35,200 bases of DNA from Pseudobacteroides sp. (GTDB lineage: Bacteria > Bacillota > Clostridia > Acetivibrionales > DSM-2933), in the NCBI RefSeq assembly GCF_036567765.1, contig NZ_DATCTU010000020.1, forward strand, positions 1 through 35,200. Direction: 5' to 3'. The notes under the pieces are model-generated. The model saw only the letters and a list, made by a program, of their open reading frames with translations, was not told the DNA's origin and did not search any database. This document shows positions 8,484 to 17,843 of the stretch, piece after piece. Position numbers and translations under genes: made by a program. Numbering within the stretch: the first letter of the stretch is position 1; each line of letters opens with the position of its first letter.

Positions 8484-10118
8484 ATGAAATGCATAAGAGC
8501 TATTTCCATAATTGTGGTGGCATTATTATATATTCCTGCTTGCCATAACGGAAGCAATACTGAAATAATCAATTTATCTCCATCAAAAAAACTTTCTGCA
8601 GAGAATGCATATGAAAAGGAAAAGGTGCAAGGGAGAGAAGAAGATTCCAGCAAGTCAAATACACAATCGGATTTTATAGTTGAACCGCAATATGACTATT
8701 GTGGTGTGCCTGCTGATGGGATCATAGGAACCCAAAAGGGTGAAGGAGAAGGTATAAAGCATGGGTTTATCGATTCTGACGGCAAGGTTATTACAGATGC
8801 CATATATGATGATACAAAGTATTATGTAGGTGCATCAAGCATGTCCTCAGGGTTTTCCCAAGGCCTGGCACCTGTTAAAAAGAATGGCAGATGGGGATAC
8901 ATTGACATGAAGGGTAATCTTGTCATTGGTTTTAGGTATGATGATGCTGATTTGTTCAATGATGGGATAGGTAGAGTTACTATAGATGGAAAATCCGGAT
9001 ATATAAATAAAAAAGGTGAAACCGTCATAGAGCCTCAATTTGAAAGCGGTTCTGAGTTTCACAACGGAATTGCTGTAGCTGTCTCGAATGGCAAATATGG
9101 ATTTATCGGAACAAAGGGTGACTGGATAATTAAGCCTATCTACGATTATATTGATTTTGGTAGGTATGATAGATATTGGACAAAATCAAACATGCTGCAA
9201 ATAACGGTCAACGATTTAAACGGGATTGCAAAGGTAGAAAACGGTAAGGTCAAAATTATTGTGGAGCCTAAATACGATAATCTATTTCCGTTTTACGATG
9301 GGGAAGCCAAATTTTTGATTTTACACAAGGATAAAGACGGTGTGCCCGGCCTAAGCAGGACTGAAGGTTTTATAAATGAGGCAGGGGAAGAAATATTCAC
9401 ATGGAGCAGCAATGACGAAGAAGGAGAAATGTATGAGTATATATCCGAAGGGATGAGGCTTTATAGAAATAACAAAAAATTATGGGGGTTTACCGATAAA
9501 AGTTTTAAGACTGTTATACCATGCAGGTTTGATATGGCAGAACCATTCTATTCCGGTTTTGCACTCATTTATAAGGGGGATAGAATGGGACTAGTGGATA
9601 AAGGTGGAAGAATATTGGTTGAGCCAATGTACGATTCGATAATTCCAATGCCTGAAGAGGGCTATGCCATCTTACAAAAAGGAAGCCGCATGCAGCTTTT
9701 AAGCACAGATACATTTAAGTCTATCGGCAGGGAATATGATGTGATTGGACGGGGCACAAGTGTTATGACGGTCATGGATAAGGGAAAAGTTGGATTGATT
9801 GATAAGAACGGTAGAGAGCTCATAGCACCTAAATTCGAAGAATGTGAAACATTTGCATCATGGGAGGATTATGCCTGGGTTAAGCAAAATGGAGCATGGA
9901 TTTGTATTGATCAATATGGTAAACAAAAGTTTGAAGGAAGTTTTGAAGAGGTAACAGTCTTCGAGGAAGGACTGGCAGCAGTTAAAAAGGGTAAGTGGGG
10001 AGTTATTGATAAGAGCGGCAGTGTAGTTGTACCATTTTTGTATGAAGAGGCATCAGTTGTAAGTAAAAGTCTTGTAAGGGTTAAGCTTGGGGGGAAGTAT
10101 GGATTTATAAAAAAGTAA
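8484..10118 (+). CDS. WG-repeat lipoprotein
   Basis: A 544-residue protein with an N-terminal export signal and a probable lipobox ending at Cys20 (LLYIPAC; Pro at -2 is unusual). A low-complexity linker follows to about residue 65. The rest is a series of degenerate WG repeats of about 35-45 residues, recognisable by units such as NGRWGYIDMKGNLVI, DGKSGYINKKGETVIEPQF and NGKYGFIGTKGDWIIKP. WG-repeat proteins are common in gut and soil anaerobes. They probably form a beta-rich binding surface outside the membrane, and no specific ligand is known. AGAGAGGGAG precedes the ATG. It is divergent from the alpha-2-macroglobulin-like gene and may share its control region. Confidence 0.85.
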   Translation: MKCIRAISIIVVALLYIPACHNGSNTEIINLSPSKKLSAENAYEKEKVQGREEDSSKSNTQSDFIVEPQYDYCGVPADGIIGTQKGEGEGIKHGFIDSDGKVITDAIYDDTKYYVGASSMSSGFSQGLAPVKKNGRWGYIDMKGNLVIGFRYDDADLFNDGIGRVTIDGKSGYINKKGETVIEPQFESGSEFHNGIAVAVSNGKYGFIGTKGDWIIKPIYDYIDFGRYDRYWTKSNMLQITVNDLNGIAKVENGKVKIIVEPKYDNLFPFYDGEAKFLILHKDKDGVPGLSRTEGFINEAGEEIFTWSSNDEEGEMYEYISEGMRLYRNNKKLWGFTDKSFKTVIPCRFDMAEPFYSGFALIYKGDRMGLVDKGGRILVEPMYDSIIPMPEEGYAILQKGSRMQLLSTDTFKSIGREYDVIGRGTSVMTVMDKGKVGLIDKNGRELIAPKFEECETFASWEDYAWVKQNGAWICIDQYGKQKFEGSFEEVTVFEEGLAAVKKGKWGVIDKSGSVVVPFLYEEASVVSKSLVRVKLGGKYGFIKK

Positions 10119-10162
10119 AATTGTGATTTGTGAATTTATGAACTAATAACAAAATAAAAAAC

Positions 10163-10189
10163 TTGTACAATATTGTATTAAGCTAATAT
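10163..10189 (+). promoter_or_regulatory. Palindrome and weak promoter before the DUF4234 gene
   Basis: The perfect 12-base palindrome TACAATATTGTA (10166-10177) overlaps a TTGTAC hexamer (10163-10168). TAATAT follows at 10184-10189, with a spacer of only 15 bases. It may be an operator-promoter for the two small membrane-protein genes downstream, but AT-rich palindromes of this length can occur by chance. Confidence 0.25.
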
Positions 10190-10243
10190 TTGAAGTAAAA
10201 TAGTGTGGAGAACTAATATTATTTTGAAAGGAATGGTGGGTCA

Positions 10244-10606
10244 ATGCAAAGAGGTGAAGTAAGGTCACCTGTTATGGTCCTGGTTTTATCACTAATTACA
10301 TGCGGTATATATCAGTTGTATTGGATATATAAAGTATCGGAAGAAACACAAAGTCATTTGGGGTTAAATACTACATCACCAGGGATGGAATTATTATTTT
10401 GCATAATTACATGCGGTTTTTATACTATATACTGGCACTACAAGTACTCAAAGCTTGTAGCCGAATTACAGCAAAGACAAGGTCTAACGCCTGACGATAA
10501 TTCCCTTATATGTATTTTGTTGACTATATTTGGGTTTGGTATAGTAAGTGCCATGATCGTACAGTCAAGCCTTAATAAGGTTTGGGATGCAGGTTATAAG
10601 ATTTAA
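10244..10606 (+). CDS. DUF4234 family membrane protein
   Basis: A 120-residue protein with about three hydrophobic segments (near 10-30, 46-64 and 85-108). It has the duplicated T-C-G-[IF]-Y-x-[LI]-Y-W signature typical of DUF4234 (LITCGIYQLYWIYK and IITCGFYTIYWHYK). The two copies suggest an internal repeat of a membrane hairpin. AAAGGAATGG precedes the ATG by about 10 bases. Its function is unknown. It overlaps the following DUF2752 gene by one base (TAATG), so the two are probably translationally coupled. DUF4234 and DUF2752 genes are often found together, in my recollection. Confidence 0.8.
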   Translation: MQRGEVRSPVMVLVLSLITCGIYQLYWIYKVSEETQSHLGLNTTSPGMELLFCIITCGFYTIYWHYKYSKLVAELQQRQGLTPDDNSLICILLTIFGFGIVSAMIVQSSLNKVWDAGYKI

Positions 10607-11034
10607 TGTCCAAACTGCAAAATACATTAAACAAAGTTTTGCCTTTACTCATTGCACTGTTATTTGTTGCAATTTTATTGCTGCTAGATGGCAGTGCATG
10701 CTTATTTAAAAATGTTTGGGGCATACCTTGCCCGGGATGCGGTATGACAAGAGCCTTTCTGGCAGTATTGAAACTTGATATATTGACGGGCTTTTATTAT
10801 CATCCGCTATTTGTTCTACCTGTTCTAATTGCTGTTTTATATATGGTAAGAAACAAAAGGATAGGTAAGGTAATATTTGGGAATAACATGGTATGGCTTT
10901 TGAGTCTTATTGTTACCTTGAGCGTTTGGGCTATTCGGATGATTTTATTTTTCCCTGATACTTCGCCAATGGATATTAACAAAAATGCAGTACTTTTCAA
11001 GGTACTAAGGTTTATATTTAATAGTTGGCCCTAA
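10606..11034 (+). CDS. DUF2752 family membrane protein
   Basis: A 142-residue protein with hydrophobic segments near residues 11-28, 62-80 and 92-110. The family signature GIPCPGCGMTRAFLAVLKLD (residues 39-58) is intact, including the two cysteines of CPGCG. The motif looks like a metal or redox site, but no activity is established to my knowledge. The start codon shares its A with the stop codon of the DUF4234 gene. No clear terminator follows, only a weak imperfect hairpin near 11066-11086 between the convergent genes. Confidence 0.8.
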   Translation: MSKLQNTLNKVLPLLIALLFVAILLLLDGSACLFKNVWGIPCPGCGMTRAFLAVLKLDILTGFYYHPLFVLPVLIAVLYMVRNKRIGKVIFGNNMVWLLSLIVTLSVWAIRMILFFPDTSPMDINKNAVLFKVLRFIFNSWP

Positions 11035-11098
11035 CTTGTTAGATATATGTTATTACATTTTTTACAGCACTTATTTTAAGGTGCTTATTATGAGAATA

Positions 11099-11590
11099 TT
11101 ACACGCTTTTCATAAGCTCAATCTGTATTTCACGTTCTTCTTTAACTTTGTCAAAATTTTTTGGATACATGAGGTTGATAATTACTATTGCGTATTCAGA
11201 AGCTACTAACGAATGCCATTTGACATGAGGTGTTGCTGCAACTTGCCCCATAGCTCGTAGTACTTTTGCCTTTATCAGGTTTTTTTCTTCACGAGCAAGA
11301 CTGTTTATCATACCGGCAATTTGTAACGCATCTTGGAATTTTGCTTCTCTATCTTGCCATTTTGAATTGATGGTAAAACACTCTTCAATCGCTGAGGAAC
11401 GTTCAATTCCACTGATATTCAAAATATGTTCACCAAGTAAAAGGGCATACTTAGACATTTCTATATGTGTTTTTGGCTCGCTAAACATAATTAACTTATT
11501 TTTGAGTTCAGGAATATCATCTGTTTTTCGAATCAGTCCAGAATTAACATATTCCATAAAGGCAAAGCCATCTTTAATAATTTTACCCAT
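11099..11590 (-). CDS. Imm5-like putative immunity protein
   Basis: A 163-residue helical, soluble protein with no signal peptide. The C-terminal part (about 90-150), with A-x-x-L-A-R-E-E-K-N, R-A-M-G-Q-V-A-A-T-P-H-V and H-S-L-V-A-S spacing, resembles the Imm5 family of predicted immunity proteins for polymorphic toxins. The assignment is from memory of motif shape, not an alignment. No toxin, secretion gene or other immunity gene is adjacent: the neighbours are DUF2752 (convergent) and an esterase pseudogene (divergent). It may be an orphan immunity gene, or the family may have another function. AGGAGAG precedes the ATG by about 5 bases. Confidence 0.5.
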   Translation of the reverse strand: MGKIIKDGFAFMEYVNSGLIRKTDDIPELKNKLIMFSEPKTHIEMSKYALLLGEHILNISGIERSSAIEECFTINSKWQDREAKFQDALQIAGMINSLAREEKNLIKAKVLRAMGQVAATPHVKWHSLVASEYAIVIINLMYPKNFDKVKEEREIQIELMKSV

Positions 11591-12061
11591 ATATCTCTCC
11601 TTGAAAATTTTATATATTCTGCGAATTAACCAATATGATTTAGCACTTAAATAATAAAAAACAGTATATATAAACTAGCTTCTTTTTGGCTCAAATCCCA
11701 AGTAGCGAGTACCTCGAAATGTCAATCTACCGATATCATTTTCTGCAAGCATTCCATATTATTAATAAAATCATCCTCAATATTACTTTATAATAATTTG
11801 TATCATTCAACGATAGAGTAGAACTGGTCGTCCCTAATGAGGTTCCGTAAGAAAAGTTAATCTTATCAGTTATGAAAAAACTATACCACATATTATAAGA
11901 ACTTTAAATACATCAATAAACTCCAGAGTAGGAGATTTTCAATGTTTGTTTTTATAACTCATTTACAATACCTTTTCTGGATTAAATTAGTATTATATAA
12001 TTGAGTTGTAGACAACAACAATAAATTATAGAGTTGTTGAGAAACATAGGAGGATTTGTAC
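11591..12061. other. Intergenic region with a possible minus-strand gene relic
   Basis: This is 471 bases of very AT-rich DNA between divergent genes. On the minus strand 11677-11754 encodes MLAENDIGRLTFRGTRYLGF plus five residues, and a protein-like stretch in another frame (IEDDFINNMECLQKM) lies just upstream. Together they look like the frameshifted end of a lost gene that I cannot name. The right part (about 11940-12050) must hold the promoter of the esterase gene. AGGAGG at 12050-12055 is its ribosome binding site. No RNA gene or terminator is clear. Confidence 0.4.
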
Positions 12062-13998
12062 ATGAGTATTAGGAGAGTTTTGGTTGTAGTTGTGAGTTTA
12101 ATTTTTCTCTTTTCCACATTTACTGTTCCACAGGTAGTAAATGCTGCAGACAAGCCCTTTTTGCACCCATTGTTTACTGACCATATGGTAATGCAGAGAG
12201 ATGCATTGGACCCAGTCTGAGGTTGGACTTCGGCAGGTGAGAAAATTACCATTCAGATCGGAGACAAGATATTCACAGGTACAGCTGATTCAAGCGGTAA
12301 ATGGATGGTGAAGATAGGTCCCTTTCCAAAGGGAGGGCCTTACGAAATGAAAGTTACCGGTTCAAGAACTGTTACCGTAAAGGATATTCTTTTTGGAGAA
12401 GTATGGTTTTGTGCGGGTCAGTCAAATATGGCAATGCAGCTGCCCTTTGCCGGCAATGGTACTGTAGAAGCTGCAAATGCCAATTATCCAAATATAAGGT
12501 ATTTCTCAACACCCTATCAAAGTACGTCTGAGTCCCAGCCTGTGTTTGGATATGTCAGCAATTGGACACTTTGTACACCCAATTCGGTGGGAAATCTAAC
12601 AGCGGTAGGATACTTTTTCGCTAGAAAGCTGAGCCAGGACTTGGATGTTCCGGTCGGCATAATCTGTTCAGCTGTGGGTGGTTCTTTTATTGAGAGCTGG
12701 ATAGGAAATGAGGCATATAAGGCATTTTTGGCATCACCAGAAGCAGCAGGCTTTCAGGCGTCATCACCCAATGGATTTTATAATGGAATGGTATCTCCTA
12801 TAATGCCTTTTAACATTAAGGGAATCATGTGGTATCAGGGAGAATCAAACACTCAATTTGATTACCTTTATAAAAAGATGCTTACAACAATGATTACTGA
12901 TTGGCGTAAAAACTATGGCATTGGAGATATACCCTTTATGGTGGTGCAGCTGCCGGGGTATCAGAAGATACAGGCGGCACCTGTTGAAACAGCACCTTAT
13001 GCGGTAATAATGGCCTAATAATTACAGCTGATATAGGTGAAGAGGATATACATCCTAAAAACAAGCTTGATGTAGGTATCAGAGCTGCAACTTGTGCTTT
13101 GGGGAAATATTACGGCAAAACAATAGAATACTCAGGACCTATTATTAAGTCTGCGACAAAGGAAGGAAGTAAAGTAAGAATATCCTTTGACCATATTGGA
13201 AGCGGATTGGCAGCAGGTACTAAAGTTGGTACCGAACCGGTCCAATTAAGTACAGGTTCAGCAGTAAAGGGATTTGCAATAGCAGGTGCTGACGGCAAGT
13301 TTGTTTGGGCTGATGCAACCATAGATGCGGGAACTGTTTTGGTATCGGCAGCATCAGTAGCAAATCCGGGGGAAGTAAGATACTCATGGGCAAGCAATCC
13401 CATAGGCAACCTCTACAATAAAGAAGGGTTGCCTGCTTCACCATTTAGGACAAATGTCTCAACCACTGCTCAAACTCCTACGCCAACAAATAAACCATCG
13501 GCAACACCAGCAGGTTATTCAATCACAGGTTATATAGCTCCTGATTTTGTAAATATTCAAAGTGCGGCACCACAGCAGCTATCAGGGTTTAGAGTTGAAG
13601 TTTCCGGGACCACACTGTCAGCATTGACTAATGAAAAGGGTGTCTTTGAATTAAAAGATGCACCTGCTTCATCGTCAGGCTACAAGCTTATGATAAGTAA
13701 GAATGGTTTCCTTAAAAGAGAGATTGATAGCGTTAAGCTAACAGACAATGTCATCATTTCAACACAATCCTCTCCTATAACTATGTGGGCAGGGGATATA
13801 GCGATAAACGGTGTTAAGGATGATGCCATTAACATGATGGATATAATACAGATTGCAAGGGTTTTCAATTCTGTAAGTAATGACGGTAAGTATGATGTGA
13901 ATTGCGACCTGAATTCCGACGGTGCAATAAATATGAGTGATGTAGTTATTGTGGCCAGACATTTTAACAAGGTGTCGGCAGATTATCCTGTTATGTAA
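12062..13998 (+). pseudogene. Sialate O-acetylesterase-like cellulosomal esterase with dockerin, disrupted
   Basis: From ATG 12062 (AGGAGG upstream) the reading gives a signal peptide ending near VVNAA, then the N-terminal beta domain of SGNH sialate O-acetylesterases. An in-frame TGA (12218-12220) stands where the family has Trp (PVWGW). The catalytic part is recognisable: GQSNM with the nucleophile Ser near 12420, then MWYQGESN near 12830. At 13013-13018 the frame breaks: AVIMA-stop is followed in the next frame by NNGLIITADIGEEDIHPKNK, which carries the catalytic Asp-His. About 15-20 residues usual at this point also seem absent, so an out-of-frame deletion is likely. After a Thr/Pro linker (about 13460-13510) come a carboxypeptidase-regulatory-like beta domain and a type I dockerin with two 22-residue repeats (DINGVKDDAINMMD-like and DLNSDGAINMSDV), intact to TAA 13996-13998. 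It once encoded a cellulosome-bound deacetylase acting on acetylated glycans. No active product is expected. Confidence 0.88.
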
Positions 13999-14118
13999 TG
14001 GGAAGCATCAGCTTCCATCATATGGATTCATATTTTCCTGTTTTCCAGTTAAAATAAAAGCAGCAAGTGCAGGCTGGGTGAGGCCGGTGGCAATAATTGA
14101 AGAGGACTGAAAATAGTA

Positions 14119-14607
14119 ATGATATATTCATTTAAGCCAATAATTGATGATAAATGTAAAATACTTATTCTAGGGACAATGCCGGGGGTACAATCCCTTC
14201 AGAAACAAGAATACTATGGAAACAAGCAAAATGCTTTCTGGAGAATTATTTTTTCTCTTTTTGAGGTAGAGTATATTCAAAGCTACCATGAGAAAAAGAA
14301 ATTTCTTCTTGATCACAAAATAGCTTTATGGGACGTTCTTGAGGCATGTGAAAGAGAGGGGAGCCTTGACGCTGACATTAAGAATCCCAGGCCAAACGAT
14401 TTTAATCATTTGTTTAAATGCTACCCGGAAATAAAGCATGTGTATTTTAATGGGGGACCTGCAGAAAACCTTTATAAAAGATATGTAAAATTAAATTTAA
14501 ACAACAATGATATTAAATATCAAAGACTGCCTTCTACAAGCCCTGCCTATACTGCTGGATTTTCTGAAAAGCTTGAAAAGTGGAAAATAATTTTACAGGC
14601 TTTATAG
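14119..14607 (+). CDS. DNA-deoxyinosine / uracil-DNA glycosylase (UDG superfamily, family 6 type)
   Basis: A 162-residue monofunctional base-excision enzyme that should remove deaminated bases (hypoxanthine, perhaps uracil) from DNA. Motif 1 is ILGTMPGVQSL (residues 17-27), followed by EYYGNKQNAFWRI (31-43). Asn38 corresponds to the catalytic Asn of the hypoxanthine-DNA glycosylases. Motif 2 is PSTSPA (about 138-143). Length is normal. The ATG is preceded by AAGAGGA with a rather long spacer of about 13 bases, so translation may be modest. It lies between the esterase pseudogene and an ABC exporter and is probably a single-gene unit. Confidence 0.85.
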   Translation: MIYSFKPIIDDKCKILILGTMPGVQSLQKQEYYGNKQNAFWRIIFSLFEVEYIQSYHEKKKFLLDHKIALWDVLEACEREGSLDADIKNPRPNDFNHLFKCYPEIKHVYFNGGPAENLYKRYVKLNLNNNDIKYQRLPSTSPAYTAGFSEKLEKWKIILQAL

Positions 14608-14831
14608 AATTGTTAGTCGTTGGAATAAAAAGAAAAAAAGAAAAAAGGGGCGTAACTGCCCCTGATTTCATTCTATATTTATAAGGAGGAATTGTTAGCG
14701 TTATTTAACATTCTGTAGTGTTCAGTATTTGCTTTTTCAAGTATAATTGTTTAATATGAGTTTCGATTATATCATTAGTATTATCAATTTGAGGAAAATA
14801 ATACATTAAATCTAAAAAAAAGAGGTGCAAA
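14608..14831. other. Hairpin and orphan ribosome binding site
   Basis: AGGGGC (14646-14651) pairs with GCCCCT (14658-14663). The A-rich tract before it would give a good T-tail on the minus strand and only a weak one on the plus strand. AAGGAGGA (14683-14690) looks like a ribosome binding site but is followed by a TTG frame of only eight codons, so it may be a relic of a small gene or of an older leader. The ABC transporter gene has its own AGAGGTG site at 14821-14827. Confidence 0.4.
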
Positions 14832-15542
14832 ATGATAATTGTAAATAACCTACATAAAAAATACGGGCAAAAAACTGTTGTTGAAAACATATCTATGAGT
14901 ATCGAATCAGGCAAAATTACTTTACTGCTGGGTCCAAATGGTGCAGGAAAGTCAACAACCTTAAAGAGTATCGCAGGTCTTTTGAATTTTAACGGAAATA
15001 TCAATATATGCGGTTTTGATAATAAAAGCCTTGATGCAAAAAGGGTATTCGGATATATACCTGAAACACCGGCCTTATATGATCTTCTTAATGTTGAAGA
15101 ACATTTGAGGTTTATTGCCAAAGCCTACAAGTTGGACGATAGAGCTATAGATATTGCAAAAAACTATATGGATCGTTTTGAACTTACCGAGCATATAACA
15201 AAGCCCACAAGAGAGCTTTCAAAGGGTATGCAGCAAAAAGTCAGTGTTTGTCTTGCCCTTATGACATCACCAAAGGCGGTAATGTTTGATGAACCCATGG
15301 TGGGATTGGACCCTAAAGCAATTAAAAGCATGAAGGAAATAATTATAAGCCTCAGAGAAAAGGGGACTAGTGTATTGATAAGTACACATATTATTGATAT
15401 AGTGGATGATATATGGGATAAAGCTTATATTATGAATAAAGGTAAAATTGCAGCGTGCCTGACTAGGGAAGAGGCCATGAAAAGTGGTAAATCTCTTAAT
15501 GATACATTTTTTGAAATAACAGAAGGGGGTGCCGGTGTTTAA
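14832..15542 (+). CDS. ABC transporter ATP-binding protein
   Basis: A 236-residue nucleotide-binding subunit with Walker A GPNGAGKST (34-42), signature LSKGMQQK (129-136), Walker B AVMFDEP (149-155) with the catalytic Glu, and the H-loop ISTHIID. At the Q-loop the sequence reads GYIPETP, as in many exporters of the YxlF/EcsA-like group. It should power the permease encoded next, whose ATG overlaps its stop codon by one base (TAATG). The substrate is unknown. AGAGGTG lies 4 bases before the ATG. Confidence 0.9.
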   Translation: MIIVNNLHKKYGQKTVVENISMSIESGKITLLLGPNGAGKSTTLKSIAGLLNFNGNINICGFDNKSLDAKRVFGYIPETPALYDLLNVEEHLRFIAKAYKLDDRAIDIAKNYMDRFELTEHITKPTRELSKGMQQKVSVCLALMTSPKAVMFDEPMVGLDPKAIKSMKEIIISLREKGTSVLISTHIIDIVDDIWDKAYIMNKGKIAACLTREEAMKSGKSLNDTFFEITEGGAGV

Positions 15543-17092
15543 TGGATGCACTTGTGTACCTGCTTAAGCATACCTATATAAATATGTTGAAAAGGCTTTT
15601 TAAAAAGCCTGCAGCAGCCATCCTAACGGTCATAACAATTTTATGCATGCTGGGACCCACTGTGTTAAGGCTGACAACAATGAGCAGTACCAAAAGGCCG
15701 GAGTTATTTGAGGCCATCATTGGGGGAGGAACCCTTTTATATGGCTTTTTTCTTTTTTCGTCTATTGTAGCTCAAAATGCCGGAATGTTTTATTTGGCTG
15801 ATGTAAACCTTGTTTTTACATCTCCTATCCACCGAAAGAAAGTATTGATTTATGCTATGATAGGCTCCCTGATGGGCAGCATCCTTATGTCACTCTTTAT
15901 CATTATTATGCTCCCAATGGTTGGGGGAGGAGGCATATACCTATTCCAATATATTGCTGCCGGTTTCTCAGTAATACTTATGATGTGCATGCTTTTCCTG
16001 CTGTATTTTTGTTTTTATCTCAGAGGTGCAAAAAGCGGGGATGGGATCAACCCTTTAAAAATAGTAAGCAAGGTTTTTATGATACTTGTTGCATTATCTC
16101 TTTCTGCAACTGTAATTTACGTATCAGGAGACTTTAATAAAGCCATAAAAATGTACTTTGAGAGCTATGCTTATAACTTGGTGCCGATATTTGGCTGGAC
16201 AAAATGGGCAGTAGTAAGTGCATTAAATGGTGATATATTATTCTGGCTTGCTGCAACAGGTGTTTCTTTGCTGTTTTCGGGAATAGTTATAAAGGCTATA
16301 CTCAATATGGAACATGAATATTATGAGCAGGCTATGACAGATGCCTATAGGATTCAAGAAATTAGGACTAAGGCTTCATCCGGCAATCTGGATGCACAGT
16401 CCTTTTATACTAAAAAAGTTAGAAAGGCTGAGATAGAATTTAAAGATGGTGCAAAGGCAATATGGTCAAGGCATGTACTTGAAATAAAAAAATCGGGAAT
16501 AGGAAAAAACAATACAGGAATAATAATAGGAATAGTCTATGTAATACTGTTTTCACTGGTATTTAAGCTTGACTATACAGCCATAGTTTATATGATAATT
16601 CTTTTGAACATGTCCAATTCAATGAATGATGCCTGGAACAAGGAGTTTAAAAAGCATTTTATTTATTTGATACCGGAAAGCTCCATGTCTAAAGCATATT
16701 ATGGCACCGTGACCAGTCTTATAAAGTCAATTTTCGCAGGAATACCCTCATTTGTATTGCTATATATTTTAAAAAGGCCACCTGTTATTGAGATTATTGT
16801 ACTGTATTTTGTATACACTTCATTTATGCCGGTATTTCTGTATTCGGCGGTATTCGCCCAGAGAATTGCCGGTTCGCGAAGCAATGTTCTAATGGTGATG
16901 ATGATAAGGATGCTGGCGGTGCTTTTAAGTGCCATACCTTCCTCGGTTGTTATGGCAGTCATATATATCATGACTGGGACTGCTTTTGGAGGACTGCTGC
17001 CCCTTATAATGGTTGCCGTTAATATTGCCACAGCGATTCTTCTGCTTAAGGTGAGCAGCAGAATATTCGAAGTGGCGGAGCTTATGGATTGA
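15542..17092 (+). CDS. Putative ABC exporter permease
   Basis: A 516-residue polytopic protein with about ten to twelve hydrophobic stretches, the permease partner of the preceding ATPase. It resembles the putative ABC exporter family (about 500-540 residues, with a cytosolic stretch in the middle). The segment near residues 255-320 (YYEQAMTDAYRIQEIRTKAS...) is hydrophilic and probably cytosolic. The translational overlap with the ATPase gene and the terminator directly after it define a two-gene operon. Possible cargoes include lipids, peptides or antibiotics. Nothing in the sequence decides between them. Confidence 0.8.
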   Translation: MDALVYLLKHTYINMLKRLFKKPAAAILTVITILCMLGPTVLRLTTMSSTKRPELFEAIIGGGTLLYGFFLFSSIVAQNAGMFYLADVNLVFTSPIHRKKVLIYAMIGSLMGSILMSLFIIIMLPMVGGGGIYLFQYIAAGFSVILMMCMLFLLYFCFYLRGAKSGDGINPLKIVSKVFMILVALSLSATVIYVSGDFNKAIKMYFESYAYNLVPIFGWTKWAVVSALNGDILFWLAATGVSLLFSGIVIKAILNMEHEYYEQAMTDAYRIQEIRTKASSGNLDAQSFYTKKVRKAEIEFKDGAKAIWSRHVLEIKKSGIGKNNTGIIIGIVYVILFSLVFKLDYTAIVYMIILLNMSNSMNDAWNKEFKKHFIYLIPESSMSKAYYGTVTSLIKSIFAGIPSFVLLYILKRPPVIEIIVLYFVYTSFMPVFLYSAVFAQRIAGSRSNVLMVMMIRMLAVLLSAIPSSVVMAVIYIMTGTAFGGLLPLIMVAVNIATAILLLKVSSRIFEVAELMD

Positions 17093-17102
17093 TTATAAAT
17101 AT

Positions 17103-17137
17103 AAAAAGGCTTGCATCAAAGACGTGCAGGCCTTTTT
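17103..17137. terminator. Bidirectional rho-independent terminator
   Basis: AAAAAGGCTTGCA (17103-17115) pairs with TGCAGGCCTTTTT (17125-17137), a 13-base stem with one G-T pair and a short loop. T-runs lie on both strands between the convergent ABC exporter and DJ-1/PfpI genes. Confidence 0.88.
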
Positions 17138-17157
17138 TAACATCAAGGCTGCAAAAT

Positions 17158-17706
17158 TTACATGCATATAGCCATCTTTTTCTTAAGAACGTTTACAGCC
17201 TCATTTCCAACTAGGCATTCAACTATTTTAAGTGAGAATTCTATGGCAGTGCCTGCACCCTTTGAAGTGATAAGTCTGCCGTCAACCACTGCATTAGAGT
17301 CAAATTCAACTGATGCATCCATCAAGTCGCTTTCCATTCCAGGGTAGCATATGGCTTTTTTTCCTTTTAGCATTCCCAGCTTTCCCAAGATTGTAGGGGC
17401 TGCACAAATAGATGCAATCCATTTTTCGTTGTTAAAATAATCGGTAAGTAAAGTGACAAACCCCTTATGCTGGCTAAAGCTGCTTGTTCCAGGTCCGCCG
17501 GGTATAACAAGCATATCTCCCTTGCTGAAATCACATTCTTCAAAGAGGGTATCCGCTTCAATTATTATATCGTGGGAGCCTTTAACCTGTCTTTTTTTGG
17601 TTATTGATACTGAAGTAACATCAATACCGGCTCTTCTTAAGATATCAATGGGACTTACAGCCTCTATTTCCTCAAATCCGTCAGTGAGTAAAACAAAAAC
17701 CTTCAA
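17158..17706 (-). CDS. DJ-1/PfpI family protein
   Basis: A protein of about 182 residues. I prefer the TTG at 17706 because AAAGGATG lies 7 bases before it and the family starts MKVFVLLTDGFEEIE. An upstream ATG at 17742 would add 12 unusual residues. Glu15 and Cys101 (SICAAPTILG) match the conserved Glu-Cys pair of DJ-1, and the IPGGPG loop (about 68-73) is intact. DJ-1 family members act in stress protection. Glyoxalase III or deglycase activity has been proposed for some and should not be assumed. It is divergent from uvsE, with a shared control region of about 137 bases. Confidence 0.88.
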   Translation of the reverse strand: MKVFVLLTDGFEEIEAVSPIDILRRAGIDVTSVSITKKRQVKGSHDIIIEADTLFEECDFSKGDMLVIPGGPGTSSFSQHKGFVTLLTDYFNNEKWIASICAAPTILGKLGMLKGKKAICYPGMESDLMDASVEFDSNAVVDGRLITSKGAGTAIEFSLKIVECLVGNEAVNVLKKKMAICM

Positions 17707-17843
17707 TATCAGCACATCCTTTCGTAATATGTTTTCTACCAACTTGAAATTTTATCATATTTTTGTTAAATGGAAAACTTATTTATGGGTAATATTATAT
17801 ACAAACAATCATAACACTATTTAAAACTCAAGGAGATGGGATT

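Noticed and set aside
12062..13998. UGA read as Trp or selenocysteine in the esterase
   Set aside because: A second lesion, a frameshift, is present in the same gene, and UGA ends many intact genes in this window.
14683..14724. Small gene behind the orphan AAGGAGGA site
   Set aside because: The TTG frame closes after eight codons and nothing suggests that it is a real peptide gene.
14705..15121. 138-codon minus-strand reading frame
   Set aside because: It is antisense to the ABC ATPase, has no ribosome binding site and no recognisable domain.
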